Part shown: piece by piece, positions 9,799-19,353 of the stretch
How the letters are laid out: each line of letters starts with the position of its first letter
Position numbering within the stretch: the first letter of the stretch is position 1
Source: Muribaculaceae bacterium
Lineage (GTDB): Bacteria > Bacteroidota > Bacteroidia > Bacteroidales > Muribaculaceae
Direction of reading: 5' to 3'
NCBI GenBank assembly: GCA_023667285.1
Contig: JAMPAK010000001.1
Coordinates: 768,349-832,348 of the forward strand
Length of the DNA: 64,000 nt
Notes under the pieces: generated by a model
Database searches by the model: none
What the model saw: only the letters and a program-made list of their open reading frames with translations
What the model was told of the DNA's origin: nothing
Position numbers and translations under genes: made by a program

Positions 9799-10389
9799 TT
9801 ATCGTGTTTTCGTGATCTGTGTAAGGTAGTTTGTCAGCTGTGCGGTGGCACGTCCGCGGTGGGAGATAGCGTTTTTGGCATCAGGTGTCATGCGGGCAAA
9901 GGATAGAGTCTCCCCCTCCGGCCTGAAGATGGGGTCGTAGCCGAACCCACCGTCACCGTCAGGCTCAGTGAGAATCTCACCCTCGATGCTCCCGGTGAAT
10001 GTCCGCTCCTCGCCGTCGAGGATGAGGGCTATAACCGTCACAAACCGTGCGCGCCTGTCTGTCACGCCCTCGAGATTATGGAGCAGAAGCCTCATATTGG
10101 CTGCGCTGTCATGTCCGGGGCCTGCATAACGGGCCGAGAAGACCCCGGGGGCGCCTCCGAGCGAGTCGACCATCAGGCCGGTGTCATCGGCAAAACAGTC
10201 GTAGCCATAATGTTCCTTGACATATCGGGCTTTCTGGATGGCGTTCCCCTCGAGTGTGTCAGCAGTCTCCGGGATATCCTCATGACACCCTATCTCTGCG
10301 AGAGAGTGGATTATGAACCTGTCGCCGGCAATCCGGCGCAGTTCCTCGAGTTTGTGGGCGTTATTGGTGGCAAAAACTATTTCCTGCAT
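9799..10389 (-). CDS. rdgB: Non-canonical purine NTP pyrophosphatase (RdgB/HAM1 family)
   Basis: Hydrolyses ITP, dITP and XTP to the monophosphate, keeping deaminated purines out of DNA and RNA. At 196 residues it has the usual length. Family motifs are the N-terminal [13 protein letters not shown], the catalytic region [19 protein letters not shown], the FGYDPIF loop and the C-terminal ISHRGRA. It lies between the phosphoethanolamine transferase (28 bp upstream) and the propeller protein (4 bp downstream). Confidence 0.96.
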   Translation of the reverse strand: MQEIVFATNNAHKLEELRRIAGDRFIIHSLAEIGCHEDIPETADTLEGNAIQKARYVKEHYGYDCFADDTGLMVDSLGGAPGVFSARYAGPGHDSAANMRLLLHNLEGVTDRRARFVTVIALILDGEERTFTGSIEGEILTEPDGDGGFGYDPIFRPEGETLSFARMTPDAKNAISHRGRATAQLTNYLTQITKTR

Positions 10390-10417
10390 AGTTAATTCAA
10401 CGTATGGGATGGCCGTT

Positions 10418-11959
10418 TTATTGCCGCATGAGGCTCATTTCGTTCACCTTGGCGTCCGTTTCTATGCCCGCAGCGTCAAGTGTGGTGTGAAACATTGTCT
10501 CGGTCAGCGCTCTCGAGGCTGAGTTTTTGCGGAGGGCTTTGATTTTTTCAGGTCTGCGCCTGATGTATTCAGCCGAATACCACACGATGCAACCTGGATT
10601 GTGGAGCTCCGGATAATCAACCGGATGGAGGTAATGACCATCCTCCCCAAGAGCCTCCCCATGGTCAGAGATGTAGATGATGATGGCGTCGCGGTCGCAG
10701 AGTCTCGCGGCCAGTTGCCTAAGGAAATCATCGGTGGCCAGGATGGAGTTGTCATATGAATTGACGATCTGCTCCCTTGTCAGTTCAGATATTATACGGC
10801 TGTCTGTCTCCGGTTTGAATCGTGCCAAAGAGTCGGGATAGTGCGACCTGTACCACCAGTGCGAGCCGATTGTGTGGAATACCGTCAGCCGTGGCTTTCC
10901 GGATGTACGGTCAAGGGAGTCGTAGAGTGGCAGTAGGTCAGTGTCAAGCCATTTATCGAAGTTGTATAGACTCTTAGCAGCATTGCCATACATGAGGGTG
11001 TCTGCCTCATGCATGAAGTATGTGAAGGTGCGGACCGCATCCTGATTGGAGATCCATGCGGTCTCATAGCCGGCCTTCTTGAACAGTGTGATGAACGACT
11101 GCTCCCTCAGACTCCTCTCTGGGTGAATGGAGTCAGCCCGCGTCATGATGTGGGGGACGCTCACATGTGTGAAGCATGGGATAGTCCTCATCGCCGGGAT
11201 TGAGACCACGGCGGTGTCTGTGCGCAGCCACGGGGTGGTATCGCGTGTGTAACCGTTGACCGACATATGGTCTGCCCGTGTCGACTCCCCTATCACAAAC
11301 ACCACCTCCGGAAGCTCCCCCTCAGCCTTGACCTCAGCGTGGTCATATGTGTCGCGCTTCACCGTGGCCATCTCATTGTTGACCAGATATACCCTCATCG
11401 AGTAAAGCACAGAGGCAGGCATCCTGGCGCAGATGGGGCTTCTCAGCCGTCTGAATTGATGTGTGAAGGGTACGGCCGTCACAATCAGGAATGCAGCTCC
11501 CCACAGATACCACTTCCGCGGCGCCCGCACATAGCGCCATCTGTATACCGCCGCAAGGACTCCTATGGCTATACATATCACCATTATAGCCACGAGCATC
11601 GGACTCACCACCGTCAGACAGGTCTTGGCGTCGTTGACAAGAGCCAGTTCCACCACCTGAGGAGTGATGCTCACATTCATGGTGAGATGAAAATAGGTCA
11701 GCGCCCCTGACAGCCCCATGAGCAGTGGGAAGAGAATGGCAAAAACACCGCGGCTGAGGGTCATGAGACCTATCAGCGCGGTGTTGAATATCATGACCAC
11801 TGTCCAGTGGCCTGCAATGTTGACGAAACCTGTCAGCCCCGAAATGGGGGAGCCGTAGAAATCCAGCGTAGTGAAAATCATGGCATAGGCCAGTGAGCAG
11901 GCCAGCCAAAATCTCATGAAACTGTTGTCGTTTTTGATTTCGTGCTTACGTTGCAACAT
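10418..11959 (-). CDS. Lipid A phosphoethanolamine transferase (EptA-like)
   Basis: Inner-membrane enzyme with a periplasmic alkaline-phosphatase-fold domain that moves phosphoethanolamine to lipid A or another glycolipid. Of 513 residues, roughly the first 170 hold about five hydrophobic helices (DUF1705-like). The sulfatase-like domain then carries the nucleophile Thr in [17 protein letters not shown] and the metal/His motif [11 protein letters not shown]. In Bacteroidetes this modification is linked to cationic peptide resistance. The exact acceptor cannot be read from sequence. Confidence 0.9.
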   Translation of the reverse strand: MLQRKHEIKNDNSFMRFWLACSLAYAMIFTTLDFYGSPISGLTGFVNIAGHWTVVMIFNTALIGLMTLSRGVFAILFPLLMGLSGALTYFHLTMNVSITPQVVELALVNDAKTCLTVVSPMLVAIMVICIAIGVLAAVYRWRYVRAPRKWYLWGAAFLIVTAVPFTHQFRRLRSPICARMPASVLYSMRVYLVNNEMATVKRDTYDHAEVKAEGELPEVVFVIGESTRADHMSVNGYTRDTTPWLRTDTAVVSIPAMRTIPCFTHVSVPHIMTRADSIHPERSLREQSFITLFKKAGYETAWISNQDAVRTFTYFMHEADTLMYGNAAKSLYNFDKWLDTDLLPLYDSLDRTSGKPRLTVFHTIGSHWWYRSHYPDSLARFKPETDSRIISELTREQIVNSYDNSILATDDFLRQLAARLCDRDAIIIYISDHGEALGEDGHYLHPVDYPELHNPGCIVWYSAEYIRRRPEKIKALRKNSASRALTETMFHTTLDAAGIETDAKVNEMSLMRQ

Positions 11960-11979
11960 CTTATAAGAGACACACTCTT

Positions 11980-12432
11980 TTATTTAGCGGCACTGTTGAT
12001 GAACTTCTTGAGTTCATCGGCCGTCATGAACCCCACGGCTGAGACAACACTGCTGTCGGGCATCAGCACAGATACCTGCGGGATGCTCGACACCCCGAAT
12101 TGTATCGCCGGGGTGGGGGAGTTGTCGACATTCACCGAGAGGAATATCGCCTTGCCTTCCATCTCCTCGGCTACCGAGTGGAATATCGGCCCGAATTTGC
12201 GGCATGGCGGACACCAGGCGGCGGTGAAGTCGATGACAATGGGAAGATTCGTATCGGGGCTGATAGCCTCGTCAGGCACTTCCCGAACAATGTTTCTTTT
12301 AGCGGTCGCAGCTTGCATTTCGGCCGCCGGCCTTGAGTCGGCCGGTGTCGTTGAGTCCTTTGTCGGCCGCGTGTCGCCACAGGCAGTGAGTGCCAGGGCT
12401 AAAACCGGAAGAATAAGGATTCGTGGAAACAT
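11980..12432 (-). CDS. Thioredoxin-fold lipoprotein
   Basis: Periplasmic-side thiol-disulphide protein. The start at 12432 is preferred because it opens a lipoprotein signal peptide with lipobox L-T-A-C (Cys18). The upstream ATG at 12504 would prepend 24 residues without signal character. A Ser/Thr/Ala-rich linker leads to a thioredoxin domain with active site WCPPC (residues 73-77) and the cis-Pro stretch SSIPQVSV. It ends 20 bp before the phosphoethanolamine transferase, suggesting co-expression. Confidence 0.88.
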   Translation of the reverse strand: MFPRILILPVLALALTACGDTRPTKDSTTPADSRPAAEMQAATAKRNIVREVPDEAISPDTNLPIVIDFTAAWCPPCRKFGPIFHSVAEEMEGKAIFLSVNVDNSPTPAIQFGVSSIPQVSVLMPDSSVVSAVGFMTADELKKFINSAAK

Positions 12433-12567
12433 GGTGGAGAGATGAGTTTTTGAGAAATGAGGTTTGAGAGATGATTTTGTTATTTTAAACCCTCCTGACC
12501 CCATCTTGGTTCATTCGGGCCGTTGTGCCTGTGGTTTCTCAACTCTCAATCCTCATCTCACTTGTTA

Positions 12568-13497
12568 TTACTTATTGAGAGCGGCATTGGTCTTGTGGAC
12601 AGCCTCAGCGCTCTTCTCGAAGAGTGCCTTCTCCTCATCATTGAGGTCGAACTCTACGATGCGCTCTATGCCGTTGCGGCCGATGATGGCGGGAACACCG
12701 ATGCATAGATCGCTCTGGCCATACTCGCCCTCCAGAAGAGCCGAGCATGAGATGAGTTTGCGCTCGTTGTGAAGCACAGCCTTCACCATCTGTGCTCCTG
12801 CCGCCCCGGGTGCATACCATGCTGAGGTGCCGAGGAGTTTGGTGAGGGTTGCGCCACCCACCATAGTGTCTGCTGCAACTTTGTCGAGAGTCTCTTTGTC
12901 GAGATACTCAGAGGCGGGGACTCCGCGCCATGCAGCATAGCGTGTCAGAGGGATCATTGTAGTGTCGCCGTGACCACCTATCACAATTCCCTCCACTTCT
13001 GTGGGATTTGCGCCAAGGGCATTGGCGAGGTTATATTTGAAACGTGCGCTGTCGAGAGCGCCACCCATTCCTATGATGCGGTTCTTGGGGAGACCGCTCA
13101 CCTTGTGGATCAGGTAGGTCATCGTGTCCATCGGGTTGGAGATGCAGATGATGATGGCGTTGGGAGAGTGGGCCAGCACCTGGTCTGTCACGCTCTTGAC
13201 AATGCCGGCGTTAACGCCGATTAGTTCCTCGCGGGTCATGCCGGGCTTGCGGGGAATTCCTGAGGTGATCACTACCACGTCGCTCCCCTCAGTGGCGGCA
13301 TAGTCATTGGTGACGCCGCAGAGGGTGGTGTTCAGATTGAGGATTGAGGCCGTCTGCATGATATCCATAGCTTTACCCTCTGAGACTCCCTCCTTGATGT
13401 CGAGGAGAACAACCTCATCGGCTATACCGCAGGTCACCAATACATTCGCACATGTTGCGCCGACATTTCCGGCGCCTACTACAGTTACCTTTGACAT
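12568..13497 (-). CDS. mdh: Malate dehydrogenase, LDH-like type
   Basis: NAD-dependent interconversion of malate and oxaloacetate, part of the reductive succinate/propionate branch in anaerobic Bacteroidales. The 309 residues have a Rossmann motif at the N-terminus (VTVVGAGNVGATCA), the catalytic loop with paired arginines (GIPRKPGMTREEL), VSNPMD-like ISNPMDTMTYL, and the active-site His in IGGHGDTTM. It has its own promoter (13524-13554). Confidence 0.97.
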   Translation of the reverse strand: MSKVTVVGAGNVGATCANVLVTCGIADEVVLLDIKEGVSEGKAMDIMQTASILNLNTTLCGVTNDYAATEGSDVVVITSGIPRKPGMTREELIGVNAGIVKSVTDQVLAHSPNAIIICISNPMDTMTYLIHKVSGLPKNRIIGMGGALDSARFKYNLANALGANPTEVEGIVIGGHGDTTMIPLTRYAAWRGVPASEYLDKETLDKVAADTMVGGATLTKLLGTSAWYAPGAAGAQMVKAVLHNERKLISCSALLEGEYGQSDLCIGVPAIIGRNGIERIVEFDLNDEEKALFEKSAEAVHKTNAALNK

Positions 13498-13523
13498 GAT
13501 TGTATCTATTTTGGTTTACGCCG

Positions 13524-13554
13524 CAAAATTAATGAAAAATTTCCATAATTACAA
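13524..13554 (-). promoter_or_regulatory. Promoter of mdh
   Basis: On the minus strand, TTG (13554-13552), 20 bp, then TAATTTTG (13531-13524) fits the Bacteroidetes -33/-7 consensus. The -7 ends 26 bp upstream of the mdh ATG. Confidence 0.7.
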
Positions 13555-13581
13555 TTTTTCACATAATCTTCTACACCAATC

Positions 13582-14754
13582 TCACACTCTGAACGAACTT
13601 CTCACTGAACCCCTCACAGCGAGATATCCAGTGAGCGTCACAGCGGCGATTATACCGAGTCCCCAGAGCATTGTGGGCCACAGTGAGGCTCCTCCGGCCC
13701 CGAGCTGTTCCATGGCAGGGTTCCACCATGCTGACACCCCCAGAAGCACAACGGCCGACAGCGCGTAGACTATGACGTTGACACTCACTATAAGCCTCAT
13801 ATACACTGAGATAATCTGACCGAACGTGTAGCCCAACAAAAGGAGGTCATGTATCTTTGATCGGTTTTTCTGCAAAAGGAGCCACACGCTCAACACCAGG
13901 ATGAACACCGCCAAAAGACATATGACCAGCCCCACTCCGGCCACGACGGCAGTGGCAAGCCCGAGCAGTCTAGTCATTTTACCCGTGGAGCCACGGTCTC
14001 CCGCAGCCTCTAGGTCATGGTCTCGCAGATATTCCATTGCGGCCGGGTCGCCCGGACTCTTCAGTTCGATTATGAGCCTTGAGGGGAGCGGTGGCGTCCC
14101 TGAGGAGAAACGATTGTTGGCCCATGTCATGAACCGCTCAGGGACGGCTATCGTGTTCAGACGCGAGGAGAATCCCGCTATCCGTGCCTCAATCCATTCC
14201 TGCCGTCCGTTGCCGCTGAGAGACAGACGCAGGGGGAGCGTGGAGATCATCTCCTCAGATATCTGAGGGAGGCCTCTGGCTGAGGCATATCCAAAGTTGT
14301 AGAGCGTGAGATAATCCTTGGAGATTATCACCGGAAGCGGTCTGCCACTCTCGGGCTCATAGGTGTCCCAGCCTTGAGGTGAGACATCGAAAAACTTATC
14401 AGGAATAGCCTCCAGGAAGAGGGAAGTGTACATCCTGGACCCTCCCATGCTCAGGCTCAGGGACACATTGAAGTCCGCGGCGGTGAAGGCCCCGGTCTCT
14501 GCGGCCCAGGGCTGTGAGGCTATCTCAGCCTGTTCCAGGGGTGAGAATGGGGAGACACCACCCAGCCCGCTTACACGCTTGGAGACGATGAGATAGTCTG
14601 AAGAGATGAACGAGTCGTCGCCTGAGGCCAGATGGGTCATCTCTCGATAGAACTGTATGGCCAGCAGCACAATTATCAGCCCGGCCATATTCGCCAATGC
14701 ATACCCGACCATCTGGACCGGACTGACGTTGTGGCGTAGAAGTCGGCTTATCAT
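13582..14754 (-). CDS. FtsX-like ABC transporter permease
   Basis: A 390-residue membrane protein. It has one N-terminal membrane helix (GYALANMAGLIIVLLAIQF), a periplasmic domain of about 230 residues, and three C-terminal helices (LGLATAVVAGVGLVICLLAV, then two more). This is the MacB/FtsX permease topology, here as a single half-size unit. Its start overlaps the stop of the partner ATPase by 4 bp. It may belong to a lipoprotein- or envelope-handling type VII ABC system. No substrate can be inferred. Confidence 0.85.
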   Translation of the reverse strand: MISRLLRHNVSPVQMVGYALANMAGLIIVLLAIQFYREMTHLASGDDSFISSDYLIVSKRVSGLGGVSPFSPLEQAEIASQPWAAETGAFTAADFNVSLSLSMGGSRMYTSLFLEAIPDKFFDVSPQGWDTYEPESGRPLPVIISKDYLTLYNFGYASARGLPQISEEMISTLPLRLSLSGNGRQEWIEARIAGFSSRLNTIAVPERFMTWANNRFSSGTPPLPSRLIIELKSPGDPAAMEYLRDHDLEAAGDRGSTGKMTRLLGLATAVVAGVGLVICLLAVFILVLSVWLLLQKNRSKIHDLLLLGYTFGQIISVYMRLIVSVNVIVYALSAVVLLGVSAWWNPAMEQLGAGGASLWPTMLWGLGIIAAVTLTGYLAVRGSVRSSFRV

Positions 14755-15413
14755 AGGTGCATCAGTTTGAAATCAGTGAGGGATAGTTTGTTGCCCACAG
14801 AGGTGGCTATCACGGCTGCGCCGCGGCTGTCAGCCTCTTCGGCTATCAGTGTGGCGATTGTGGTGTTGTTTCGGGCATCGAGATGGCTCACAGGCTCATC
14901 GACAAGCAAGAAGTCAAATGGCTGGCAGAGCGCCCTCACTATGGCTACCCTCTGCTGCTGGCCCACGGAGAGACGGCCAGCCTTCTCAGAAACCTTCCCT
15001 GAGAGTCCGACGCGCTTCAGCATCCCGACGATGGCGGCCTCCGTCTTGCAGTGTGTGAGATTGTTCTTTATCAGGATATTCTCCATGACGGTGAGTTCAG
15101 GGAAGAGTCTCATCTCCTGAGGCAGATAAGCCAGTGCATTGCGCCTCAGTTCACTCCAATGGCTCATGTCGAAATCCTTCACGGACACTCCGTCCATCAA
15201 TATATCACCGTCGAAATCTGTCCTGGCTCCATAGATGAATGAGCAGAGACTCGATTTGCCGGTTCCGCTCTCAGCCTCGATGATGTAGCGCTCCGGTTTA
15301 CGGAACACAATCTCAGGGCGGAGCCATATCTCAGAACCGCTCAGAGGCGGCTCTGTCTCGCTCCCCCTGAACACACGCGGGAGTACCCTCCTCAGTGTGA
15401 TTGACTCTATCAT
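14751..15413 (-). CDS. ABC transporter ATP-binding protein partnered with the FtsX-like permease
   Basis: A 220-residue nucleotide-binding subunit. Walker A reads AESGTGKSS, so the first Gly of GxxxxGK[ST] is replaced by Ala. The signature is LSVGQQQRV (LSGGQ-like). Walker B is FLLVDEP, followed by a switch-type region with S-H-L-D. The Q-loop YLPQEM is present. It overlaps both neighbours by 4 bp, so lipoprotein, ATPase and permease are translated together. Confidence 0.9.
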   Translation of the reverse strand: MIESITLRRVLPRVFRGSETEPPLSGSEIWLRPEIVFRKPERYIIEAESGTGKSSLCSFIYGARTDFDGDILMDGVSVKDFDMSHWSELRRNALAYLPQEMRLFPELTVMENILIKNNLTHCKTEAAIVGMLKRVGLSGKVSEKAGRLSVGQQQRVAIVRALCQPFDFLLVDEPVSHLDARNNTTIATLIAEEADSRGAAVIATSVGNKLSLTDFKLMHL

Positions 15414-16807
15414 AGGAATATGGAGAGGAGATTCATGAGAACGGGGCCGTTTGCACCGGGGAGTGTCACTGTGGCCTGCCCCTCAGTTCCGGCAAGAGAT
15501 GCCTCCAAATTCAGCCCCCATGCCGGAAGACCGGGTCCATAGGGCTTGAGCGACGGGACGGCCACACGCGCGGCTCCCTCCTTGTTGACAAACAGAGGTG
15601 CGAGCTCATTCTCTCCGGTGTCTGTGAACGGGCGGTTTGAGACTGCCAGATAGCCATCCACATTCCCGATGTGGAGGTTAAGCCCATACTGTCTGATTGT
15701 CATAATGCCGGTCTTGTCGTCGGTCTGAGGAGTGATTCCGCTTGTGAAGCAGATGGTTTTCACCTGCTGCATCAGTTGGTTTATCTTTTCCTGTGGCAAA
15801 TGGGCCATCAACGTGAACATCCAGCTGCCGGGGTCGATGTCTGTATAAGCCTCAGCGTCAGCCGGAGATGCAGCCAGCATCACAGTGCCGTCGATTGAGG
15901 CGAGATAAGGGATAGCCGTGGCGAGCATGGCTTGGGTCTGGAAGTCGCCCGACAGCATGGCGAGGTTACCGATGATGTCCCAGTCAAACTCGGGTGTGAT
16001 ACCAGCAGCCACTGCTATCACAGGGTCTGCGCTGATATAAGCCAGCACTGCCGGATTGAGAGGCTGCATCCCCTTGATGGGCTGCTTCTCGCCGTCCCCC
16101 TTCATTCTGCACCACTCAGCGGTGAGTTTGCCATCTTCTGAGTTAAGCGACGCCACATTCCACACCGATTCCTGAGCCTCGGCCTTATTCTTGTCACCGC
16201 CGACCTTTTCAGAGATGACGGCAATGTTGAGCATATTGTTGCCCTGGAGAGCGCGGCTTATCCCCGCTACTTTTCCCAGAGGGTTCTTCCCGGCACTCTC
16301 AAGCACCTCTTTGACGGCCTTGGCCGGACTCTGAGTCTCTGTTACCCACACCTGCCGGTCATTGGCCACAATCCAGACTCTTGACTTCATGCTGCCGACA
16401 TGCATCCCCTCGGCGTTATCGCCCCACATCACACGGTCGCCGCATGCCTCACGGAATTTGTCGAAACTCTCTATACCAAATGTGGCAAACGTCTTGCCAG
16501 CACCTGTAGAGAAAAGCGCTACCTCATCCAGTTCGGCTATATCCTGAGAGTCCAGACGCCCCATCAGGGAGCAGAACTCGACCACATCCTTCTCCATCTT
16601 GGCCTCCATGGCGGGGTCGAAAGTAGCCCCCTCGGCTGTGAACGTCACACCACACTCCTTGCTCAGAGCCGGAGTGTTCACCAATGCCACAACGTCGGCA
16701 TCGGCCGGAATAGTGTCTAGAATCTCAGTTGCGCCCTTCGAGCAGGAGGAAACGCCTGAGAGTATCACCGCAAGAGCGGCACATGTAATAAATTCTTGAA
16801 ATTTCAT
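15410..16807 (-). CDS. Lipoprotein of unknown function (DUF4836-like pattern)
   Basis: A 465-residue exported lipoprotein with signal peptide and lipobox V-S-S-C (Cys22). The start of the mature part (LDTIPADADVVALVNTPAL) and the repeated alpha/beta pattern recall the Bacteroidetes DUF4836 group, which is an impression without a search. It is first in an operon with the ATPase and FtsX-like permease, overlapping the ATPase by 4 bp, so it may be the partner of that transporter. A promoter lies at 16848-16878. Confidence 0.8.
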   Translation of the reverse strand: MKFQEFITCAALAVILSGVSSCSKGATEILDTIPADADVVALVNTPALSKECGVTFTAEGATFDPAMEAKMEKDVVEFCSLMGRLDSQDIAELDEVALFSTGAGKTFATFGIESFDKFREACGDRVMWGDNAEGMHVGSMKSRVWIVANDRQVWVTETQSPAKAVKEVLESAGKNPLGKVAGISRALQGNNMLNIAVISEKVGGDKNKAEAQESVWNVASLNSEDGKLTAEWCRMKGDGEKQPIKGMQPLNPAVLAYISADPVIAVAAGITPEFDWDIIGNLAMLSGDFQTQAMLATAIPYLASIDGTVMLAASPADAEAYTDIDPGSWMFTLMAHLPQEKINQLMQQVKTICFTSGITPQTDDKTGIMTIRQYGLNLHIGNVDGYLAVSNRPFTDTGENELAPLFVNKEGAARVAVPSLKPYGPGLPAWGLNLEASLAGTEGQATVTLPGANGPVLMNLLSIFL

Positions 16808-16847
16808 AATAACTTGTATCTGAGTCAGGTTGATGATTATAATAGTG

Positions 16848-16878
16848 CAAAAATACGCTTTTCAGACTGTAAATCCAA
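16848..16878 (-). promoter_or_regulatory. Promoter of the lipoprotein/ABC operon
   Basis: On the minus strand, TTG (16878-16876), 20 bp, then TATTTTTG (16855-16848). The -7 is about 40 bp before the lipoprotein ATG. It marks a transcriptional break from the long run of genes upstream. Confidence 0.7.
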
Positions 16879-16895
16879 TTGAAACCTACAAATTT

Positions 16896-17693
16896 TCAAC
16901 GGCGGAGCGCTGCGATGATGCGGACTGCGATGTAGACTGCGCCCATAGTGAGGACAATCAGGGCTGAGCATGGCACATCAATCACCGTGGCAAGCAGAAG
17001 ACCGCCGACGGAACATGTCAGCGACACCAGGATGCTCAACCACATGATGGAGATGAAGCGACGGGCAAAAACCTCGGCCACCATCTGTGGCAGTGCGAGC
17101 ATCGACATCAGAAGCATAACACCCACAAGCCTTATGGTCAGGACTATGCATACAGCAGTCATGACGGTCATGACGGTGGAGATAAATGTCACCGGGAGCC
17201 CTTTGACTCGGGCGAAGTCAGAGTCGAAGGCACAGATGACAATCTTGTCAAACCATCCGGCCATGAAGGCGATGAGAATCACCGTGAATCCGGCGAATAT
17301 CCAAAGGTCAGATCTCGAGATAGTCAGTATGTTGCCAAACAGGAATCCATTGAGTTCCGGCACATAGCCCGGGGTCATGAATATGAACAATGTGCCTAAA
17401 GCCATGCCGATAGCCCATATCACCGCTATTGCCGAGTCCTCACGCACTCTGTGGCGTGTGGACATCCATTGCACTCCCAGCGACGAGCCGACGGCAAACA
17501 GTGCAGCCGTAGCAACCGGACTGACCCCGAGCCAATATCCCAGCCCGAGACCTCCGAAGCAGGCGTGGGTAACACCTCCCGAGATTGAGACCAGCCGGCG
17601 TGTCACCACATAGGTTCCTATCATAGCCGAGGCCACACTGAGCAGCACAACCCCTATCAAGGCATTAACAAAGAATCCGTAGTTAAATATCAT
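16896..17693 (-). CDS. Metal ABC transporter permease (ZnuB/MntB family)
   Basis: A 265-residue ABC-3 family membrane subunit, with about eight hydrophobic helices and family stretches SGGVTHACFGGLGLGYWLG and VGVMLLMSMLALPQMVA. It would form the Zn(II), Mn(II) or Fe(II) channel of an importer. The ATPase and binding protein are not adjacent, so the partner subunits must be encoded elsewhere. The start overlaps the preceding Cys-motif gene by 4 bp. Confidence 0.9.
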   Translation of the reverse strand: MIFNYGFFVNALIGVVLLSVASAMIGTYVVTRRLVSISGGVTHACFGGLGLGYWLGVSPVATAALFAVGSSLGVQWMSTRHRVREDSAIAVIWAIGMALGTLFIFMTPGYVPELNGFLFGNILTISRSDLWIFAGFTVILIAFMAGWFDKIVICAFDSDFARVKGLPVTFISTVMTVMTAVCIVLTIRLVGVMLLMSMLALPQMVAEVFARRFISIMWLSILVSLTCSVGGLLLATVIDVPCSALIVLTMGAVYIAVRIIAALRR

Positions 17694-18082
17694 TTTTCCT
17701 CACAAAGCATAATCCATTCATCCCTAAGGGGCTCAGGCAAAGCCACTCCGCGCCTCGTCAGCGCTCCGCCCCATGCAAAGACCTCGCCGGGAATGAGTGT
17801 GTAGAGCACTTGGCGAAACTCCTCAATCTCCTCGTCGCTATAGTCTGTCGCCTCCTTGCCCCGGAATCGGTCCAGTTCCTCGTCTTCATAATAGTCTGGC
17901 CCCTCAACTCCGGTTGCTTTCTTCTCACACACGGCATGGAGTCCGCAGCACTCCTCGGCTGCAGTGTCTGCACTCGATTTCTCGGGCGTCTCCCCCTCCC
18001 CGTGGCTATCCTCGCGGTGTGTGAGCCTCAGAATCACACCTGCTAAGATTGTGACGGCTAATATGACTAATGCACCTGTCAT
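17690..18082 (-). CDS. Small membrane-anchored protein with EECC-x5-C motif, unknown function
   Basis: A 130-residue protein with one N-terminal membrane helix, an acidic linker, then the cysteine cluster EECCGLHAVCEKK. The C-terminal domain includes DYYEDEELDRF, FRQVLYTL and a final LPEPLRDEWIML. I recall similar proteins in other Bacteroidales, sometimes labelled phospholipase without clear reason. The three closely spaced cysteines could bind a metal or Fe-S cluster. It overlaps aroA upstream and the metal permease downstream by 4 bp each, so a metal-related role is plausible but unproven. Confidence 0.8.
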   Translation of the reverse strand: MTGALVILAVTILAGVILRLTHREDSHGEGETPEKSSADTAAEECCGLHAVCEKKATGVEGPDYYEDEELDRFRGKEATDYSDEEIEEFRQVLYTLIPGEVFAWGGALTRRGVALPEPLRDEWIMLCEEK

Positions 18083-19338
18083 TCCCCGGCCTCCGCTTCA
18101 ACGAGTGTGAATCCGGCTCCCCGTAACTGCTCCCAGAAGTCGGGATATGACTTGGACACCACCTCAGGATTGTTGATGACAATCCCGGGGAGATATATGG
18201 CGATGGGAGCAAGACACATGGCCATGCGATGGTCATCGTGGGTGTCAAACACCGGTATCTCCGTGATGGGGCGGCGCATGCCGTCCCACTCTATTACTCC
18301 TTCTGCAGGGACAGACAGATTCACCCCCGTCTTTAACAGTTCCACTCTCAGAGCCTCTATGCGGTCAGTCTCCTTTATGGCGAGTGTCGACATTCCTGTC
18401 AGCCTGAAGGGGATTCCGAGCATGGCGCAGGTCACGGCCACATATTGGGCAAGATCAGGATTGTCAGTGAAATCTATGTTCGCTCTGGCATCGGCGTCAG
18501 GATTGGCCGATATCTCAGGAAGCCCTTGCTCCCCTTCAGCCTCAGTGTCGACCCCCAGGCGTCCATATATCTCTGCCAGATGGCGGTCACCCTGCACGGA
18601 GTCCTTGACAGCAAGATTCTCTATGTTCATCACGCCCCCGGAGAGAGCCACGGCCTCATACCATACAGCAGCGGCGCTCCAGTCACCCTCGATGGGGCGG
18701 AGAGGGGCAGGGAGGTGATATTCACCTGAGGGTATGGTGACAACGCCGTCATAGAGTTCACCCTCTATCCCGGCATCCTCCATCATCTTCAGGGTCATGA
18801 GGATGTATGGCTTGGAGACCGGTTCACCCTTGAGCCTCAGCCTCAGGCCTTTTTCCATCGTCGGGGCGACCATCATCAGAGCCGAGATATACTGCGAGCT
18901 CACTGTGGCATCGATCTCAATCTCACCACCATGCAGTTGTCTCCCTTTGATAATCAGGGGCGGGAAGCCCTCCCGGCCCTCATATTCAATGTCGGCTCCG
19001 AGGCTTCGGAGTGCGTCTACCAGTGGGCCTATTGGCCTGTTTCTCATTCTCTCAGAGCCATCAATCCTCACATGAGGCTGGCCTAACCCGGCAGCATAAT
19101 AGGCTGTCAGAAATCTCATGGCGGTCCCTGCGGCGCCTACATTAATCTCAGTTGTTTCCGGATCAGAGATGGCTTTGACAAGGACATCTGTGTCATCGCA
19201 CTGAGCCACATCCCTCGGGAGCGTCGCTCCGGATGTAAGCCCCGTTATCACCAATGCACGTGCACTCATGCTCTTGGACAGCGGAAGCCTCACCGTGGCC
19301 TCCAGAAAGTCCTCAGGCGGAAATATCTGTATGGACAT
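18079..19338 (-). CDS. aroA: 3-phosphoshikimate 1-carboxyvinyltransferase (EPSP synthase)
   Basis: Condenses shikimate-3-phosphate with PEP in aromatic amino acid synthesis. The 419 residues show the family's LPLSKSMSARALVITGL near the N-terminus, VGAAGTAMRFLTAY, and the C-terminal KETDRIEAL and DTHDDHRMAM. It sits in the middle of a coupled gene run and overlaps the next gene by 4 bp. Its presence next to envelope genes has no obvious functional reason. Confidence 0.96.
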   Translation of the reverse strand: MSIQIFPPEDFLEATVRLPLSKSMSARALVITGLTSGATLPRDVAQCDDTDVLVKAISDPETTEINVGAAGTAMRFLTAYYAAGLGQPHVRIDGSERMRNRPIGPLVDALRSLGADIEYEGREGFPPLIIKGRQLHGGEIEIDATVSSQYISALMMVAPTMEKGLRLRLKGEPVSKPYILMTLKMMEDAGIEGELYDGVVTIPSGEYHLPAPLRPIEGDWSAAAVWYEAVALSGGVMNIENLAVKDSVQGDRHLAEIYGRLGVDTEAEGEQGLPEISANPDADARANIDFTDNPDLAQYVAVTCAMLGIPFRLTGMSTLAIKETDRIEALRVELLKTGVNLSVPAEGVIEWDGMRRPITEIPVFDTHDDHRMAMCLAPIAIYLPGIVINNPEVVSKSYPDFWEQLRGAGFTLVEAEAGE

Positions 19339-19353
19339 AATCTGAAAAATCGT

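Noticed and set aside
12433-12567. Imperfect complementary repeats (GAGATGAG / CTCATCTC with flanking TTGAGA) between mdh and the thioredoxin gene
   Set aside because: The match is patchy and the sequence simple; not strong enough for a terminator or repeat call.
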